Shown here: positions 1 to 7,660 of the stretch, piece after piece
Numbering within the stretch: position 1 is the stretch's first letter
Layout of the letters: every line of letters starts with the position of its first letter
Assembly (NCBI GenBank): GCA_024691105.1
Contig: JAILNY010000023.1
Span: 1 to 19,070 of the forward strand
Direction of reading: 5' to 3'
DNA: 19,070 nt
Source: Treponema sp.
GTDB lineage: Bacteria > Spirochaetota > Spirochaetia > Treponematales > Treponemataceae
Translations under genes and position numbers: made by a program
The notes under the pieces: generated by a model
What the model was told of the DNA's origin: nothing
The model's database searches: none
Seen by the model: the letters and a program-made list of their open reading frames with translations, nothing else

Positions 1-196
1 CCCAGATAACATGGCTGCAGGTCCAGCTTCTTACGGATTTACTGATACTTTGGGTCGTATGCACTCAGACGCTCAGTTCGCAGGATCTTCATCAGTTCCA
101 GCACACGTAGAAATGATGGGCTTCATGGGAATGGGTAACAATCCTATGGTTGGTTGTACAGTAGCTTGTGCAGTAGCTGTAGCTGGCTCATTCTAA
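1..196 (+). CDS. GGGtGRT-family protein, C-terminal fragment
   Basis: The gene is cut by the left window edge. The open frame enters at base 2 and ends at TAA 194-196, giving the last 64 codons. The visible peptide runs PDNMAAGPASYGFTDT, then GRMHSDAQFAGSSSVPAHVEMM, then a glycine/methionine-rich GFMGMGNNPMVG tail. From memory this matches the conserved C-terminus of the GGGtGRT protein family (Pfam GGGtGRT, about 330 residues, named after a glycine-rich motif just upstream of the part seen here). The family has no established biochemical function that I know of, so none is given. The ATG at base 11 is an internal Met, not a start. The assignment rests on recalled family sequence only. Confidence 0.75.
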   Translation, partial: PDNMAAGPASYGFTDTLGRMHSDAQFAGSSSVPAHVEMMGFMGMGNNPMVGCTVACAVAVAGSF

Positions 197-200
197 TTTG

Positions 201-239
201 TTTTCAGGCTGGCATGCCTTCAGGCTTGCAGCCTGAAAA
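201..239. repeat. Stem-loop 1 downstream of the GGGtGRT gene
   Basis: TTTTCAGGCTG (201-211) pairs perfectly with CAGCCTGAAAA (229-239), an 11-bp stem. The 17-nt interior repeats part of the stem: TTCAGGCT occurs at 203-210 and again at 219-226. There is no U-tract after it. It begins 4 nt after the stop codon, so it may act as an mRNA 3'-end stabiliser or a repeat unit rather than as a terminator on its own. Confidence 0.75.
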
Positions 240-246
240 GTCTATC

Positions 247-268
247 GCCCGACTCATTCTGAGCGGGC
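247..268. repeat. Stem-loop 2, GC-rich
   Basis: GCCCG (247-251) pairs with CGGGC (264-268) and CTCA (253-256) pairs with TGAG (260-263). There is a single bulged A at 252 and a TTC loop. It is the second of four consecutive hairpins between the GGGtGRT gene and the MFS gene. No U-tract follows. Confidence 0.7.
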
Positions 269-281
269 AAAACCAATTTCA

Positions 282-309
282 AAACCGACCTGCCTGCGGC
301 AGGCGGTTT
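282..309. repeat. Stem-loop 3, GC-rich
   Basis: AAACCG (282-287) pairs with CGGTTT (304-309) and CCTGCC (289-294) pairs with GGCAGG (298-303). There is one bulged A at 288 and a TGC loop. The shape (12 bp, one bulged A on the 5' side, 3-nt loop) is like stem-loop 2, which suggests related elements. Confidence 0.7.
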
Positions 310-316
310 AAATCCT

Positions 317-345
317 AGGCTCACCTTTGTGATGCCTTTTTTTTT
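317..345 (+). terminator. Rho-independent terminator-like hairpin before the MFS gene
   Basis: AGGC (317-320) pairs with GCCT (334-337) and CAC (322-324) pairs with GTG (329-331), separated by a T versus AT internal loop and closed by a CTTT loop. A run of T follows immediately (337-345). The stem is modest but the U-tract is strong. It would end transcripts coming from the GGGtGRT gene. Confidence 0.65.
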
Positions 346-455
346 GCATACAAATATTCATTCCAAATCATAAATTCCCACTTTTTACTACCTTTAATTT
401 TTTTTAAATATATAGTAAAATATATTATCACAATTTAAGCTAATTTGAGGTTTTT

Positions 456-1787
456 ATGAAAAACATTCAGAACAAGTGGATCCGCGGAGCAATTCCTGCT
501 CTTCTTCTCCACTGTAGTATCGGAACAGTTTACTGCTGGTCAATTTTCAGTCAGGAAATTGCAAACTACATCGGCTTTTCAAAGGGCGCTGTAGAATGGG
601 CGTTCAGTTTTGCAATTTTCTTTCTTGGTATGTCAGCAGCATTTTTGGGTGGGCTTGTTGAAAAAAACATCCACAAGTCTTCTCTTATTGCGACAATCAC
701 TTTCTCACTTGGTATGGCAGGAACAGGTTTCTTTATCTGGTACGGCGGTCAGTGCGCACAATCTGGAGCACCAAGTGTTCTTGCACTCGTAGGAATTTAT
801 GTATGTTACGGATTTATCATGGGAATTGGTCTTGGAACAGGCTATCTTTCTCCGGTAAAAACATTGATGCTCTGGTTCAAAGACAAAAAAGGTCTTGCAA
901 CTGGTCTTGCTGTAGCGGGCTTTGGTGCTGCAAAAGCAATCGCTTCTCCAATCATGCAAAAGCTTCTTTACTCTGATGTAAAAAATCAGATTCAGCGCGA
1001 AGGCGGAATCTATATGATGTTCTACATTCTCGCAGCCGTTTACTTTGTAATGATGTTCATCGGACACCTTATTCTTGCAAAACCAGAAGGATGGGTTGAA
1101 CCTCAGAAAAAGACAAAGGAAGAAGGAATTATTGCAACTCTCAAAAGAGAGCCAATTGCTTCTTACATCGGAATCTGGCTTATGTTCTACATCAACATCA
1201 CTTGTGGTCTTGCAATCATCAGCCAGGAAAAAATGATTGTAAAATGCGTAGGACTTGGTGCATTTGCAGGTCTTATTTCGACAATCTCTGCATTGTTTAA
1301 TGCAGGTGGTCGTCTTGGTTTTTCTGCATGGGCTGACAAACTCAAAGACCGCAATACAATTTACAAATTGATTTTTGCGCTTTCTATTATTTCAACTGTA
1401 ATTGTACTTTGCACAAAGGGAATCGAAAACGGAGCCGGAAACGTTCTTCTTATCGTATTTGTTCTTGCATTGATCTTCATTGTAAACGCAGGATACGGCG
1501 GTGGATTCTCTAACGTTCCTACCCTTCTTTCTGATCATTACGGAATGGGAAACATTTCTGCAATCCACGGAATTACACTTTCTGCATGGGCATTTGCAGG
1601 ACTTACAGGAAACCAGATGGCTTCTTTCATCGTAAACCATGTAGGAAAGTTCGTTGAAGTTCACGGCGTAAAAGCAAATCCTCAAGGATACCAGACAGTA
1701 CTCATCGTAACTACAATTTTGTATGCAGTTGCAATGTGTCTTTCATGCTTCCTTGTTCGTCCGATGAAAAAAAATATTGAAGCATAA
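456..1787 (+). CDS. OFA-family MFS transporter
   Basis: This is a 443-residue integral membrane carrier of the major facilitator superfamily with about 12 predicted helices. The N-terminal helix contains the GTVYCWSIFSQEI signature typical of the oxalate/formate antiporter (OFA) family. The stretch GIGLGTGYLSPVKTLMLWF (about residues 122-140) followed by DKKGLATGLAVAGFG is the conserved helix 4/5 region of that family. Length matches the family. The ATG at 456 follows GAGG at a suitable distance (TTTGAGG then TTTTT). The gene is flanked by terminators (317-345 and 1804-1858), so it is probably a single-gene transcript. The substrate cannot be read from sequence: OFA members move oxalate, formate, lactate or other small carboxylates, and a monocarboxylate is the best guess. 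Confidence 0.9.
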   Translation: MKNIQNKWIRGAIPALLLHCSIGTVYCWSIFSQEIANYIGFSKGAVEWAFSFAIFFLGMSAAFLGGLVEKNIHKSSLIATITFSLGMAGTGFFIWYGGQCAQSGAPSVLALVGIYVCYGFIMGIGLGTGYLSPVKTLMLWFKDKKGLATGLAVAGFGAAKAIASPIMQKLLYSDVKNQIQREGGIYMMFYILAAVYFVMMFIGHLILAKPEGWVEPQKKTKEEGIIATLKREPIASYIGIWLMFYINITCGLAIISQEKMIVKCVGLGAFAGLISTISALFNAGGRLGFSAWADKLKDRNTIYKLIFALSIISTVIVLCTKGIENGAGNVLLIVFVLALIFIVNAGYGGGFSNVPTLLSDHYGMGNISAIHGITLSAWAFAGLTGNQMASFIVNHVGKFVEVHGVKANPQGYQTVLIVTTILYAVAMCLSCFLVRPMKKNIEA

Positions 1788-1803
1788 ACAATAAATAAAA
1801 AAC

Positions 1804-1858
1804 GCGGAACACAATCGATGCAAACCATTCACGCTCGATTGTAAGTTCCGCTTTTTTT
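1804..1858 (+). terminator. Strong rho-independent terminator after the MFS gene
   Basis: GCGGAAC (1804-1810) pairs with GTTCCGC (1845-1851) and ACAATCGA (1811-1818) pairs with TCGATTGT (1835-1842). There is a 2-nt AA bulge on the 3' side and a 16-nt loop. T7 follows (1852-1858). An A-rich stretch precedes the stem, so it could also work on the opposite strand. Confidence 0.9.
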
Positions 1859-1892
1859 AACGCGTCTTCACTCATATTAAATCGTTTTATTA

Positions 1893-1921
1893 TAGAAAAT
1901 TTCTCTTTATTCATTTATAAT
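1893..1921 (+). promoter_or_regulatory. Candidate promoter of the CapA-like gene (leaderless)
   Basis: A perfect TATAAT lies at 1916-1921. A weak -35 match, TAGAAA, lies 17 nt upstream (1893-1898). Only six bases (ATTTAT) separate the -10 box from the ATG at 1928, so the predicted transcription start falls on or next to the start codon. No Shine-Dalgarno sequence precedes the ATG. The surroundings are AT-rich, so chance matches are possible. Confidence 0.5.
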
Positions 1922-1927
1922 ATTTAT

Positions 1928-3109
1928 ATGAAAAATATTCAAAAGCTACTTTTAAGTTTTACATTAACATTTTTCATTTTCTCATGCGCTTCAACCAGTC
2001 AGGAACAAAATAGCAGTCATTCAGATTCAAATGAGCTGTCTCTTGTTTTTTGCGGCGATATAATGGCTCATACCCAAAATTTTAAAATGAACGACTTTAA
2101 TTTAATTTGGCAGGATGTTAAAGACATTACATTAAATTCAGATTTTACAATTGCAAATGTCGAAGCTCCCGTAAATGACGAAATGCCTTTTTTAAATTAC
2201 CCTAACTTTAACATGAATTCTTCTTACCCGCAGGCAGCAATCGATGCAGGAGTAAATGTAATAACACTTGCAAACAATCATACAAACGACCATTTTGAAA
2301 CCGGCATCATTGCAACAAAAAAATGGTCGCAGGAAATTTCAGCACGCTACCAAAACAGCGAACGCCCGGTATATTTTTCAGGTTTAAAACAGGATGTATC
2401 ATCCTTAGAAAATGCAAAAAACAGCCCTGAAACCTTCTGCACTTTTTCTAAAGGAAATTTTAAGATTCTTTTTTTCGGCGTAACACAGCTTTTAAACACT
2501 CCCGGAGCCAGGGACATGATAAATTATTATCCGGGAACAAAAAAAGGAAGAGCAGCCCTTCTTGCAAAAATCAAAGAGCTTCGAGAACAAAATCCATGCG
2601 ATGTTTTTATCCTTGCACTTCATAGTGATGAAATCGAATATGATCTTACAGTTGAAAACTCGCGGGAACTTTTTTACAAACAACTTTTGGATTCTGGAGT
2701 TGATATTCTCTGGTCAAATCATCCGCATGTTGTAAAGCCTGTTGAATATATCTATGAAAAAAAATCTGGTAAAATTAAAAAGGTAATTTTATATTCAACA
2801 GGAAATACAATTTCCGGACAGCGTAGGAATCCGCATTTTAACAACCCTGCAAATATTTTTGACTACACAGGCGATGGAATTTTTGTAAGCCTTTTACTAA
2901 AAAAATCTAACGGAGAAATTTATATTGATTCACATAAAATCAATTACATAACAACATTCATCGACAAATCAAATAATTATCTTATAAAAAAAATGGACAC
3001 CGATTTTTATAACGAACTTGAACAAAACGGTCAGACAGTCTGGAAAAATTATTTGATTGAACGAGAAAAACTAATGAGAGAAATAAAGGAAATACAAACA
3101 TGGCAATAA
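1928..3109 (+). CDS. CapA-like lipoprotein (PGA_cap metallophosphatase family)
   Basis: This 393-residue protein belongs to the calcineurin-like metallophosphatase branch typified by CapA/PgsA of poly-gamma-glutamate capsule synthesis (Pfam PGA_cap). It has a hydrophobic signal peptide ending in the spirochaete-type lipobox FIFSC, with Cys20 as the predicted lipid-modified residue, so it should be a membrane-anchored lipoprotein. Metal-ligand motifs are visible in order: GDIMAH (43-48), NVE (77-79), NNHTND (116-121), an ALHSDEIEY block (about 230-238) and SNHPHV (263-268). The true CapA partners CapB/CapC are not nearby, so a capsule role should not be assumed. Family members outside capsule operons have uncertain substrates. 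The last 10 bases overlap the start of the helicase gene, which implies co-transcription and coupled translation. Confidence 0.88.
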   Translation: MKNIQKLLLSFTLTFFIFSCASTSQEQNSSHSDSNELSLVFCGDIMAHTQNFKMNDFNLIWQDVKDITLNSDFTIANVEAPVNDEMPFLNYPNFNMNSSYPQAAIDAGVNVITLANNHTNDHFETGIIATKKWSQEISARYQNSERPVYFSGLKQDVSSLENAKNSPETFCTFSKGNFKILFFGVTQLLNTPGARDMINYYPGTKKGRAALLAKIKELREQNPCDVFILALHSDEIEYDLTVENSRELFYKQLLDSGVDILWSNHPHVVKPVEYIYEKKSGKIKKVILYSTGNTISGQRRNPHFNNPANIFDYTGDGIFVSLLLKKSNGEIYIDSHKINYITTFIDKSNNYLIKKMDTDFYNELEQNGQTVWKNYLIEREKLMREIKEIQTWQ

Positions 3110-5706
3110 ATTACAAATCACTTCCTGTTTATGAACAAAAACAGCGAATACTTGATACACTAAAAACGAACCAGGTCATCATTGTACAAAGCCCTACCGG
3201 TTCTGGTAAAACGACACAAATTCCTGTAATTCTTCACGAAGCAGGATATTCTGTAAATGGAATAATCGCAGTAACACAACCTCGTCGCATTGCAGCTCTT
3301 TCTGTAAGTGAATTTATTTCTAAACAGCTTGGCACATCTTACCCGGGACTTGTCGGCTATAAAATGCGCTTTGAAGATAAAACAGATTTAACAACCCGCA
3401 TCAAAATCATGACCGACGGAATTCTGCTCCAGGAAATGAAGCTTGACCCGATGATGAACAAATACTCTGTCATCATGGTAGACGAAGCCCACGAGAGAAG
3501 CTTAAACATTGACTTTGTATTAGGCCTTTTAAAACGTGTACTTAAAGTTCGCCCGGACTTAAAGATCATAGTTTCAAGTGCAACGATGAATGCCGAAAAA
3601 TTTTCAACCTACTTTGACGGCTGCCCTATCGTAACAATCGATACAGTCACCTACCCTGTAACTGTCATCTATGATCCGCCGCTTATCCCTGCAAGTACAC
3701 TTACAGTGACAGCACAAGAAGCCCTGCTTTCAAAAATATCAAATACAATTGACCGTATTTTATACAACAAAACAGAAGGCGACATTCTTGTCTTTTTACC
3801 TGGTGAAAAAGCAATCAAAGACTGCATCAACAAATTATACAATGCTCCTTTCTCAAGAAAAATCCAGATAATTCCATTATATGGCCGACTTCCAAAAGAA
3901 GAACAGGAACGTGTATTTGATTCTGCCCCTTTTGGAAGAAAAAAAGTAATTATCTCTACAAACATCGCAGAAACTTCCGTTACGATTGACGGCATCACTT
4001 CTGTAATTGACTCAGGTCTTGCAAAGCTCAATTTCTACAGTCCGCGGACTTTTACCTCAAGTCTGATCGAAACACCTGTATCAAAGGCATCGTGTAACCA
4101 GCGCCGCGGACGAGCCGGACGAACACAACCGGGTACCTGTTACAGACTTTATCCACGCAAGGACTATGACACCCGCGAAAGTTATACAACAGAAGAAATC
4201 TTTAGAACTGACTTGAGTGAGGTTGTATTAAGAATGGCCGAGCTTGGTATTACAGATTTTGAAACATTTGACTTTATTTCTCAGCCGTCTCAGGAGGGAA
4301 TCCGCGGCGCGGTTGAAACGCTTAGAATGCTTAAAGCAATTAATCCGGACAATACACTTTCAAGCATCGGAAACCTTATGGTACTGTTTCCTCTTCCACC
4401 AAGAGTTTCGCGCATTATCGTTGAGTCAATTCTGCATTACCCGGAAGTCCTTGAAGAAGTTCTTATTGCCGCAGCCTTTTTGAGCACACATTCACCTTTT
4501 GTTTTGCCACAGGGCGAAGAAATGGACGCACGAAAGGCACATCACGCATTCCGTGATATTCAGGGCGACTTTGTTTCTTATGTAAAACTTTACAAAATAT
4601 ATACAGCGCAAAAAAACAAAGAACATTTCTGCAAAAAAAATTATCTTGACGAAAAAGTAATGGCCGAAATTGAAAACATTGTCCTCCAGCTTTCTGATAT
4701 TGTGTCAGCACAGCAGATTCCAATCTCGGGCGGCGGCTCAATGGAAGATTATCTTTGCTGTATTGCCTGCGGTATGATTCAGTTTGTATGTGTTCGCGAA
4801 GGAAGAGAAAATTTCAGAACTTTGACTGCCGACCATATTTCAATTCACCCTGGAAGCAACATGTTCAGGACGGATCCACTTTATATAGTTGCCGGAGAAA
4901 TTGTCCGTACAAGCCGTATGTTTGCAATGAGCGTTTCACCTCTTACAAAATCGCAGCTTGCAAAAATTGATCCAAACCTTGAACGTCAGTTGAATCAGCT
5001 GAAAAAAGAAAAAGGTAAATCAAAGGACCGCACTCTTATTTCAGGATTTGAATACGATGCAAAAACTTCGTTCCGTGATGAATATTCTAAAAAAGAAGGA
5101 AAGAAATCAAAGAAAAAACTTTCCGAGCTTACAGAAAAATCTACGATTCAGATTGGTTCATTCAACTTTCCGATTAAAAAAATTAAAGGAAAAAAAGTTG
5201 TCCTTATGCCGCATAACGAACTTTTAATCTGTGCAAAAGAAACGGATTTTTCAAACAATACAGAGCTTCATATTAAACTCTCATCTTTACGCGGAAAGGT
5301 TATTCTTAAAAACGGCTACGAACTTTTAACAGGCGAAAAGCTTGAATTGATTTTTAAGATTGCATCCGTTCTTAATCTGATTCCTGTAGACGAAAAGAAA
5401 TTTAACCGTAAGATGAATATTTCGCTTTCAGAAGAAAACGGAATTGAAAAGCTTTGTAACGCAATGGAATTTATTCTAAACGTTGCAATTGCAAAATCAA
5501 AAAGCAAAGAAATGGGCTTTATCTGCGCCTTTACAGATAATCATGGCAACTACTGGTTTAAAGTCTCGAGAGGTTTTTCAACAGCGCTTTCTGAAAGTCT
5601 GTCTACTTTGGAGACACTCATAGACGAAGCAGAAGAATCGTTTACAGAAGAGCAAAAGACAAAGCTTAACACAATTTACCGCTCGCTCAATAATCTGTAT
5701 GAATAA
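3100..5706 (+). CDS. hrpA: DEAH-box RNA helicase, HrpA type
   Basis: This 868-residue SF2 helicase should unwind RNA or RNP using ATP. Motifs seen: Walker A TGSGKT (33-38), motif II DEAH (128-131), motif III SAT (160-162), STNIAETSVTI of domain 2 (about 286-296) and motif VI QRRGRAGR (334-341). A winged-helix/ratchet (HA2) region follows, then an OB-fold-like segment with HPGSNMF and IVAGEIVRTSRMF (about residues 585-610), as in HrpA and Prp-type helicases. The C-terminal 230 residues, starting with a Lys-rich linker, are not the DUF3418 extension of the roughly 1300-residue E. coli HrpA nor clearly the HrpB C-terminal domain, and I do not recognise them. The ATG overlaps the CapA stop by 10 bases and follows AAAGGAA. 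Family assignment is firm; HrpA rather than HrpB is inferred from the OB-fold motif. Confidence 0.9.
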   Translation: MAINYKSLPVYEQKQRILDTLKTNQVIIVQSPTGSGKTTQIPVILHEAGYSVNGIIAVTQPRRIAALSVSEFISKQLGTSYPGLVGYKMRFEDKTDLTTRIKIMTDGILLQEMKLDPMMNKYSVIMVDEAHERSLNIDFVLGLLKRVLKVRPDLKIIVSSATMNAEKFSTYFDGCPIVTIDTVTYPVTVIYDPPLIPASTLTVTAQEALLSKISNTIDRILYNKTEGDILVFLPGEKAIKDCINKLYNAPFSRKIQIIPLYGRLPKEEQERVFDSAPFGRKKVIISTNIAETSVTIDGITSVIDSGLAKLNFYSPRTFTSSLIETPVSKASCNQRRGRAGRTQPGTCYRLYPRKDYDTRESYTTEEIFRTDLSEVVLRMAELGITDFETFDFISQPSQEGIRGAVETLRMLKAINPDNTLSSIGNLMVLFPLPPRVSRIIVESILHYPEVLEEVLIAAAFLSTHSPFVLPQGEEMDARKAHHAFRDIQGDFVSYVKLYKIYTAQKNKEHFCKKNYLDEKVMAEIENIVLQLSDIVSAQQIPISGGGSMEDYLCCIACGMIQFVCVREGRENFRTLTADHISIHPGSNMFRTDPLYIVAGEIVRTSRMFAMSVSPLTKSQLAKIDPNLERQLNQLKKEKGKSKDRTLISGFEYDAKTSFRDEYSKKEGKKSKKKLSELTEKSTIQIGSFNFPIKKIKGKKVVLMPHNELLICAKETDFSNNTELHIKLSSLRGKVILKNGYELLTGEKLELIFKIASVLNLIPVDEKKFNRKMNISLSEENGIEKLCNAMEFILNVAIAKSKSKEMGFICAFTDNHGNYWFKVSRGFSTALSESLSTLETLIDEAEESFTEEQKTKLNTIYRSLNNLYE

Positions 5707-5731
5707 AAAATGCCGCATTCATGTTGCGGCA
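5705..5731 (-). terminator. Terminator of the dut-ASCH operon, between convergent genes
   Basis: TGCCGCA (5711-5717) pairs with TGCGGCA (5725-5731) across a 7-nt loop. Read on the - strand the stem is followed by T6 (bases 5710-5705), a standard intrinsic terminator for the ASCH gene. It begins 4 nt after the hrpA stop. On the + strand the tail is only CTTTAAT, so it would serve hrpA weakly. Confidence 0.85.
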
Positions 5732-5740
5732 CTTTAATCT

Positions 5741-6190
5741 CTACGAATAAACTACTTCAAACTCTTCAAACAAGAGTGGCATGTCTTCAGAAAACTCGTA
5801 GCCCATCAGGGCTGCTTCGTCTTCAAAAAATTCAATATGTGCCTGACGCCACTGCTCAATATTTGAATATTCACCTTCTTTTTGCGCAATGTCCCAGGTA
5901 ACATCCTTGAATGCCATAACAGAAATATTCTTATTCTGTACAATGCAAACAGGATTATCATTTACATCGGTTACAACATAATAATCATGCGGCTTAGGAA
6001 GTGGAATCATATCAATGTCAAAAGAATATACCGAAGAACAGTTTAAGGTTTTTCGCCCGGCAAGAACAAGCGCCGTATTTTGAATTATCGTTTCAGTATT
6101 TTCTCCAAGCTGATATTCACCATTATATTTTAAAGTCGCTTTTTTTCCGCTTTCTTTTAAGTACTTCTGCCAGTATTCATCTACAGTCAT
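5741..6190 (-). CDS. ASCH-domain protein
   Basis: This 149-residue soluble protein has the pattern of an ASCH (PUA-like) domain of the YhfF-type subgroup. The key features are an N-terminal segment with ALVLAGRKTLNCSS, a central YYVVTDVNDNPVCIVQ strand pair, the acidic/aromatic block WRQAHIEFF, and a C-terminal SEDMPLLFEEFEVVY. ASCH folds are generally proposed to bind RNA or modified nucleotides; some members have shown hydrolase or amidohydrolase activity. No specific substrate can be stated. The ATG follows AAGG about 9 nt upstream. It is the last gene of the - strand operon, 18 nt after the HEAT-repeat gene and directly before the terminator. Confidence 0.85.
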   Translation of the reverse strand: MTVDEYWQKYLKESGKKATLKYNGEYQLGENTETIIQNTALVLAGRKTLNCSSVYSFDIDMIPLPKPHDYYVVTDVNDNPVCIVQNKNISVMAFKDVTWDIAQKEGEYSNIEQWRQAHIEFFEDEAALMGYEFSEDMPLLFEEFEVVYS

Positions 6191-6208
6191 TTTTTTTACC
6201 TTATATTC

Positions 6209-7660
6209 TTAATCAAGTTTTAATACTTTGCGTGCTTTTTTGCTGTTTGCACCAGCTTTTTCGTTATCTGCAATCTCTCTCATCTTTGCTTCTGCTTTTG
6301 TATAGCGGCCAGTTGCATACATATCAATTCCAATACCGCAAGTCTGAGCATCCTTTGAACCTAAAAATGCAAGGCAGACATCTGCAAACTCATCAGACGG
6401 ATATTTTGCAATTATTTTTCCGATCTGATAGCGAAGCTGCTTTCTTGCATCATCAGAAGAAATCTCCATTGCAAGAACTGCAATTTCTTTATGACCATAA
6501 TCTGCATTTTTCAAAAGAGCCTCGCAGGCTTTACCTTTTGCCGTGTCATTTACCTTTTTGTCTGTAATCTGGCTTACAAGAAATTCATTTGCCTCGTTAC
6601 TCTTCATCTTAGAAATTGCATCATATGATTTATCTTTTATAACTTTTTCCGGGTCATTTTTTGCACGGTGAATTATATAAGGAACTGCTTCTGTTAATTC
6701 CATCTTTTGCGCAGACTCAATCGCCTCTTGTCTTACCTTCCAGTGTGCATCACGGATTCCCTGAATAATCACAGCCTTAGCCGCTGGGTCTGTATAATAC
6801 GACAATCCTTTAATTACGTAAACCCTGAAATTTGGATCTGAGCTTTCAAATAATTTTACAAGAATCGGAATCGATTCTGGATTTTTCATAGCACCAATCG
6901 CCTCTGCAGCATACATTCTGACAAAAGAATTTTCTTCTTCATCCTGACAGATTTCAGAAAGCTTATCCCAGGTTGAAGCAGCCTTAAGACGACCTAAAAC
7001 CTTCATCAAATTCTGGCGTTGACCGACAGACAAATCATCGCGGTCAAGATACGAAACGAGGTATCCGGCTTCGCTTTCACCACCAATTTCGCCTATCGTG
7101 GTCAAAGCTCCGTTAAAATAAGTTTCATCTTCTGATTCAAGAAGATTAATTACACATGGAACAGCTTCTTTTGTCTTTACTTCTGACACATATCTAAAGA
7201 CCATTTCAACCGTACTGTCCTTTATGTCATATGGGTCATCAAGAACTTCAACCGCATAATCCTCTATACAAGGGTCCTTCTGCTTTGTAAAATATTCCAA
7301 AATCTTTTCTCGTACAGCCGGGCTTTTTGTAACATAAAAAAGTTCGTACAAATCCTCTGAAAAACGCGGATCATCATTTGCAATCAAATTCTTTATAAGC
7401 GAAAGAATTTCTGATTCAATTCCGTAAGCGATTGTCTCTTTTTTATCCTGAATTGCATTTTTGCCTTCATCTTTTAAGGCAGCTTTTTCTGCCTTTTTTT
7501 CATCCGGTGGCAAAGGCTTTTTCTTTTTCGGAATTACAACTTCAAGTTTTTCGTGTTCAACCTTTTTATCATCGATTTCACCGTCAGAAGTCTGTGCAAA
7601 AACAAATCCTGCACCAACTACAAAAAGCAAAGCAACTATCTTTTTAAATTTATTTTTCAT
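6209..7660 (-). CDS. Secreted HEAT-repeat protein
   Basis: This 483-residue protein has a Sec signal peptide (MKNKFKK then a hydrophobic core ending GFVFA before Gln), so it is predicted to be periplasmic or surface-exposed. A Lys/Glu/Pro-rich linker (about residues 25-75) follows. The rest is a chain of roughly 30-40-residue HEAT repeats with recurring units such as AVPCVINLL, SIPILVKLFES, VRMYAAEAIGAM and WKVRQEAIESA. Such alpha-solenoids scaffold protein-protein contacts and have no catalytic motif here. The start ATG forms an ATGA overlap with the tgt stop (bases 7657-7660), and a good AGGAGA lies 7-8 nt upstream inside the end of tgt, so translation is probably coupled. Its place after lptF-lptG-tgt makes an envelope role plausible but unproven. 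The same type of secreted HEAT protein occurs in other spirochaetes from memory. Confidence 0.85.
   Translation of the reverse strand: MKNKFKKIVALLFVVGAGFVFAQTSDGEIDDKKVEHEKLEVVIPKKKKPLPPDEKKAEKAALKDEGKNAIQDKKETIAYGIESEILSLIKNLIANDDPRFSEDLYELFYVTKSPAVREKILEYFTKQKDPCIEDYAVEVLDDPYDIKDSTVEMVFRYVSEVKTKEAVPCVINLLESEDETYFNGALTTIGEIGGESEAGYLVSYLDRDDLSVGQRQNLMKVLGRLKAASTWDKLSEICQDEEENSFVRMYAAEAIGAMKNPESIPILVKLFESSDPNFRVYVIKGLSYYTDPAAKAVIIQGIRDAHWKVRQEAIESAQKMELTEAVPYIIHRAKNDPEKVIKDKSYDAISKMKSNEANEFLVSQITDKKVNDTAKGKACEALLKNADYGHKEIAVLAMEISSDDARKQLRYQIGKIIAKYPSDEFADVCLAFLGSKDAQTCGIGIDMYATGRYTKAEAKMREIADNEKAGANSKKARKVLKLD

Noticed and set aside
384..426. Promoter for the MFS gene in the AT-rich stretch (TTTACT, TATAGT, TATATT)
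   Set aside because: Several hexamer-like strings exist but none has proper 16-18 nt spacing; too AT-rich to call.
1711..1914. A 67-codon - strand frame with a plausible-looking start (EDALKKAELTIEREWF)
   Set aside because: Its middle is translated from the MFS terminator hairpin and its end from the antisense of the MFS gene. No homology is recalled and no Shine-Dalgarno is evident. It could be a gene remnant, but nothing supports that.
6001..6567. A 188-codon + strand frame across the ASCH and HEAT genes
   Set aside because: Leu/Phe/Gln-rich low-information sequence opposite two well-supported genes, spanning their intergenic gap; a shadow frame.
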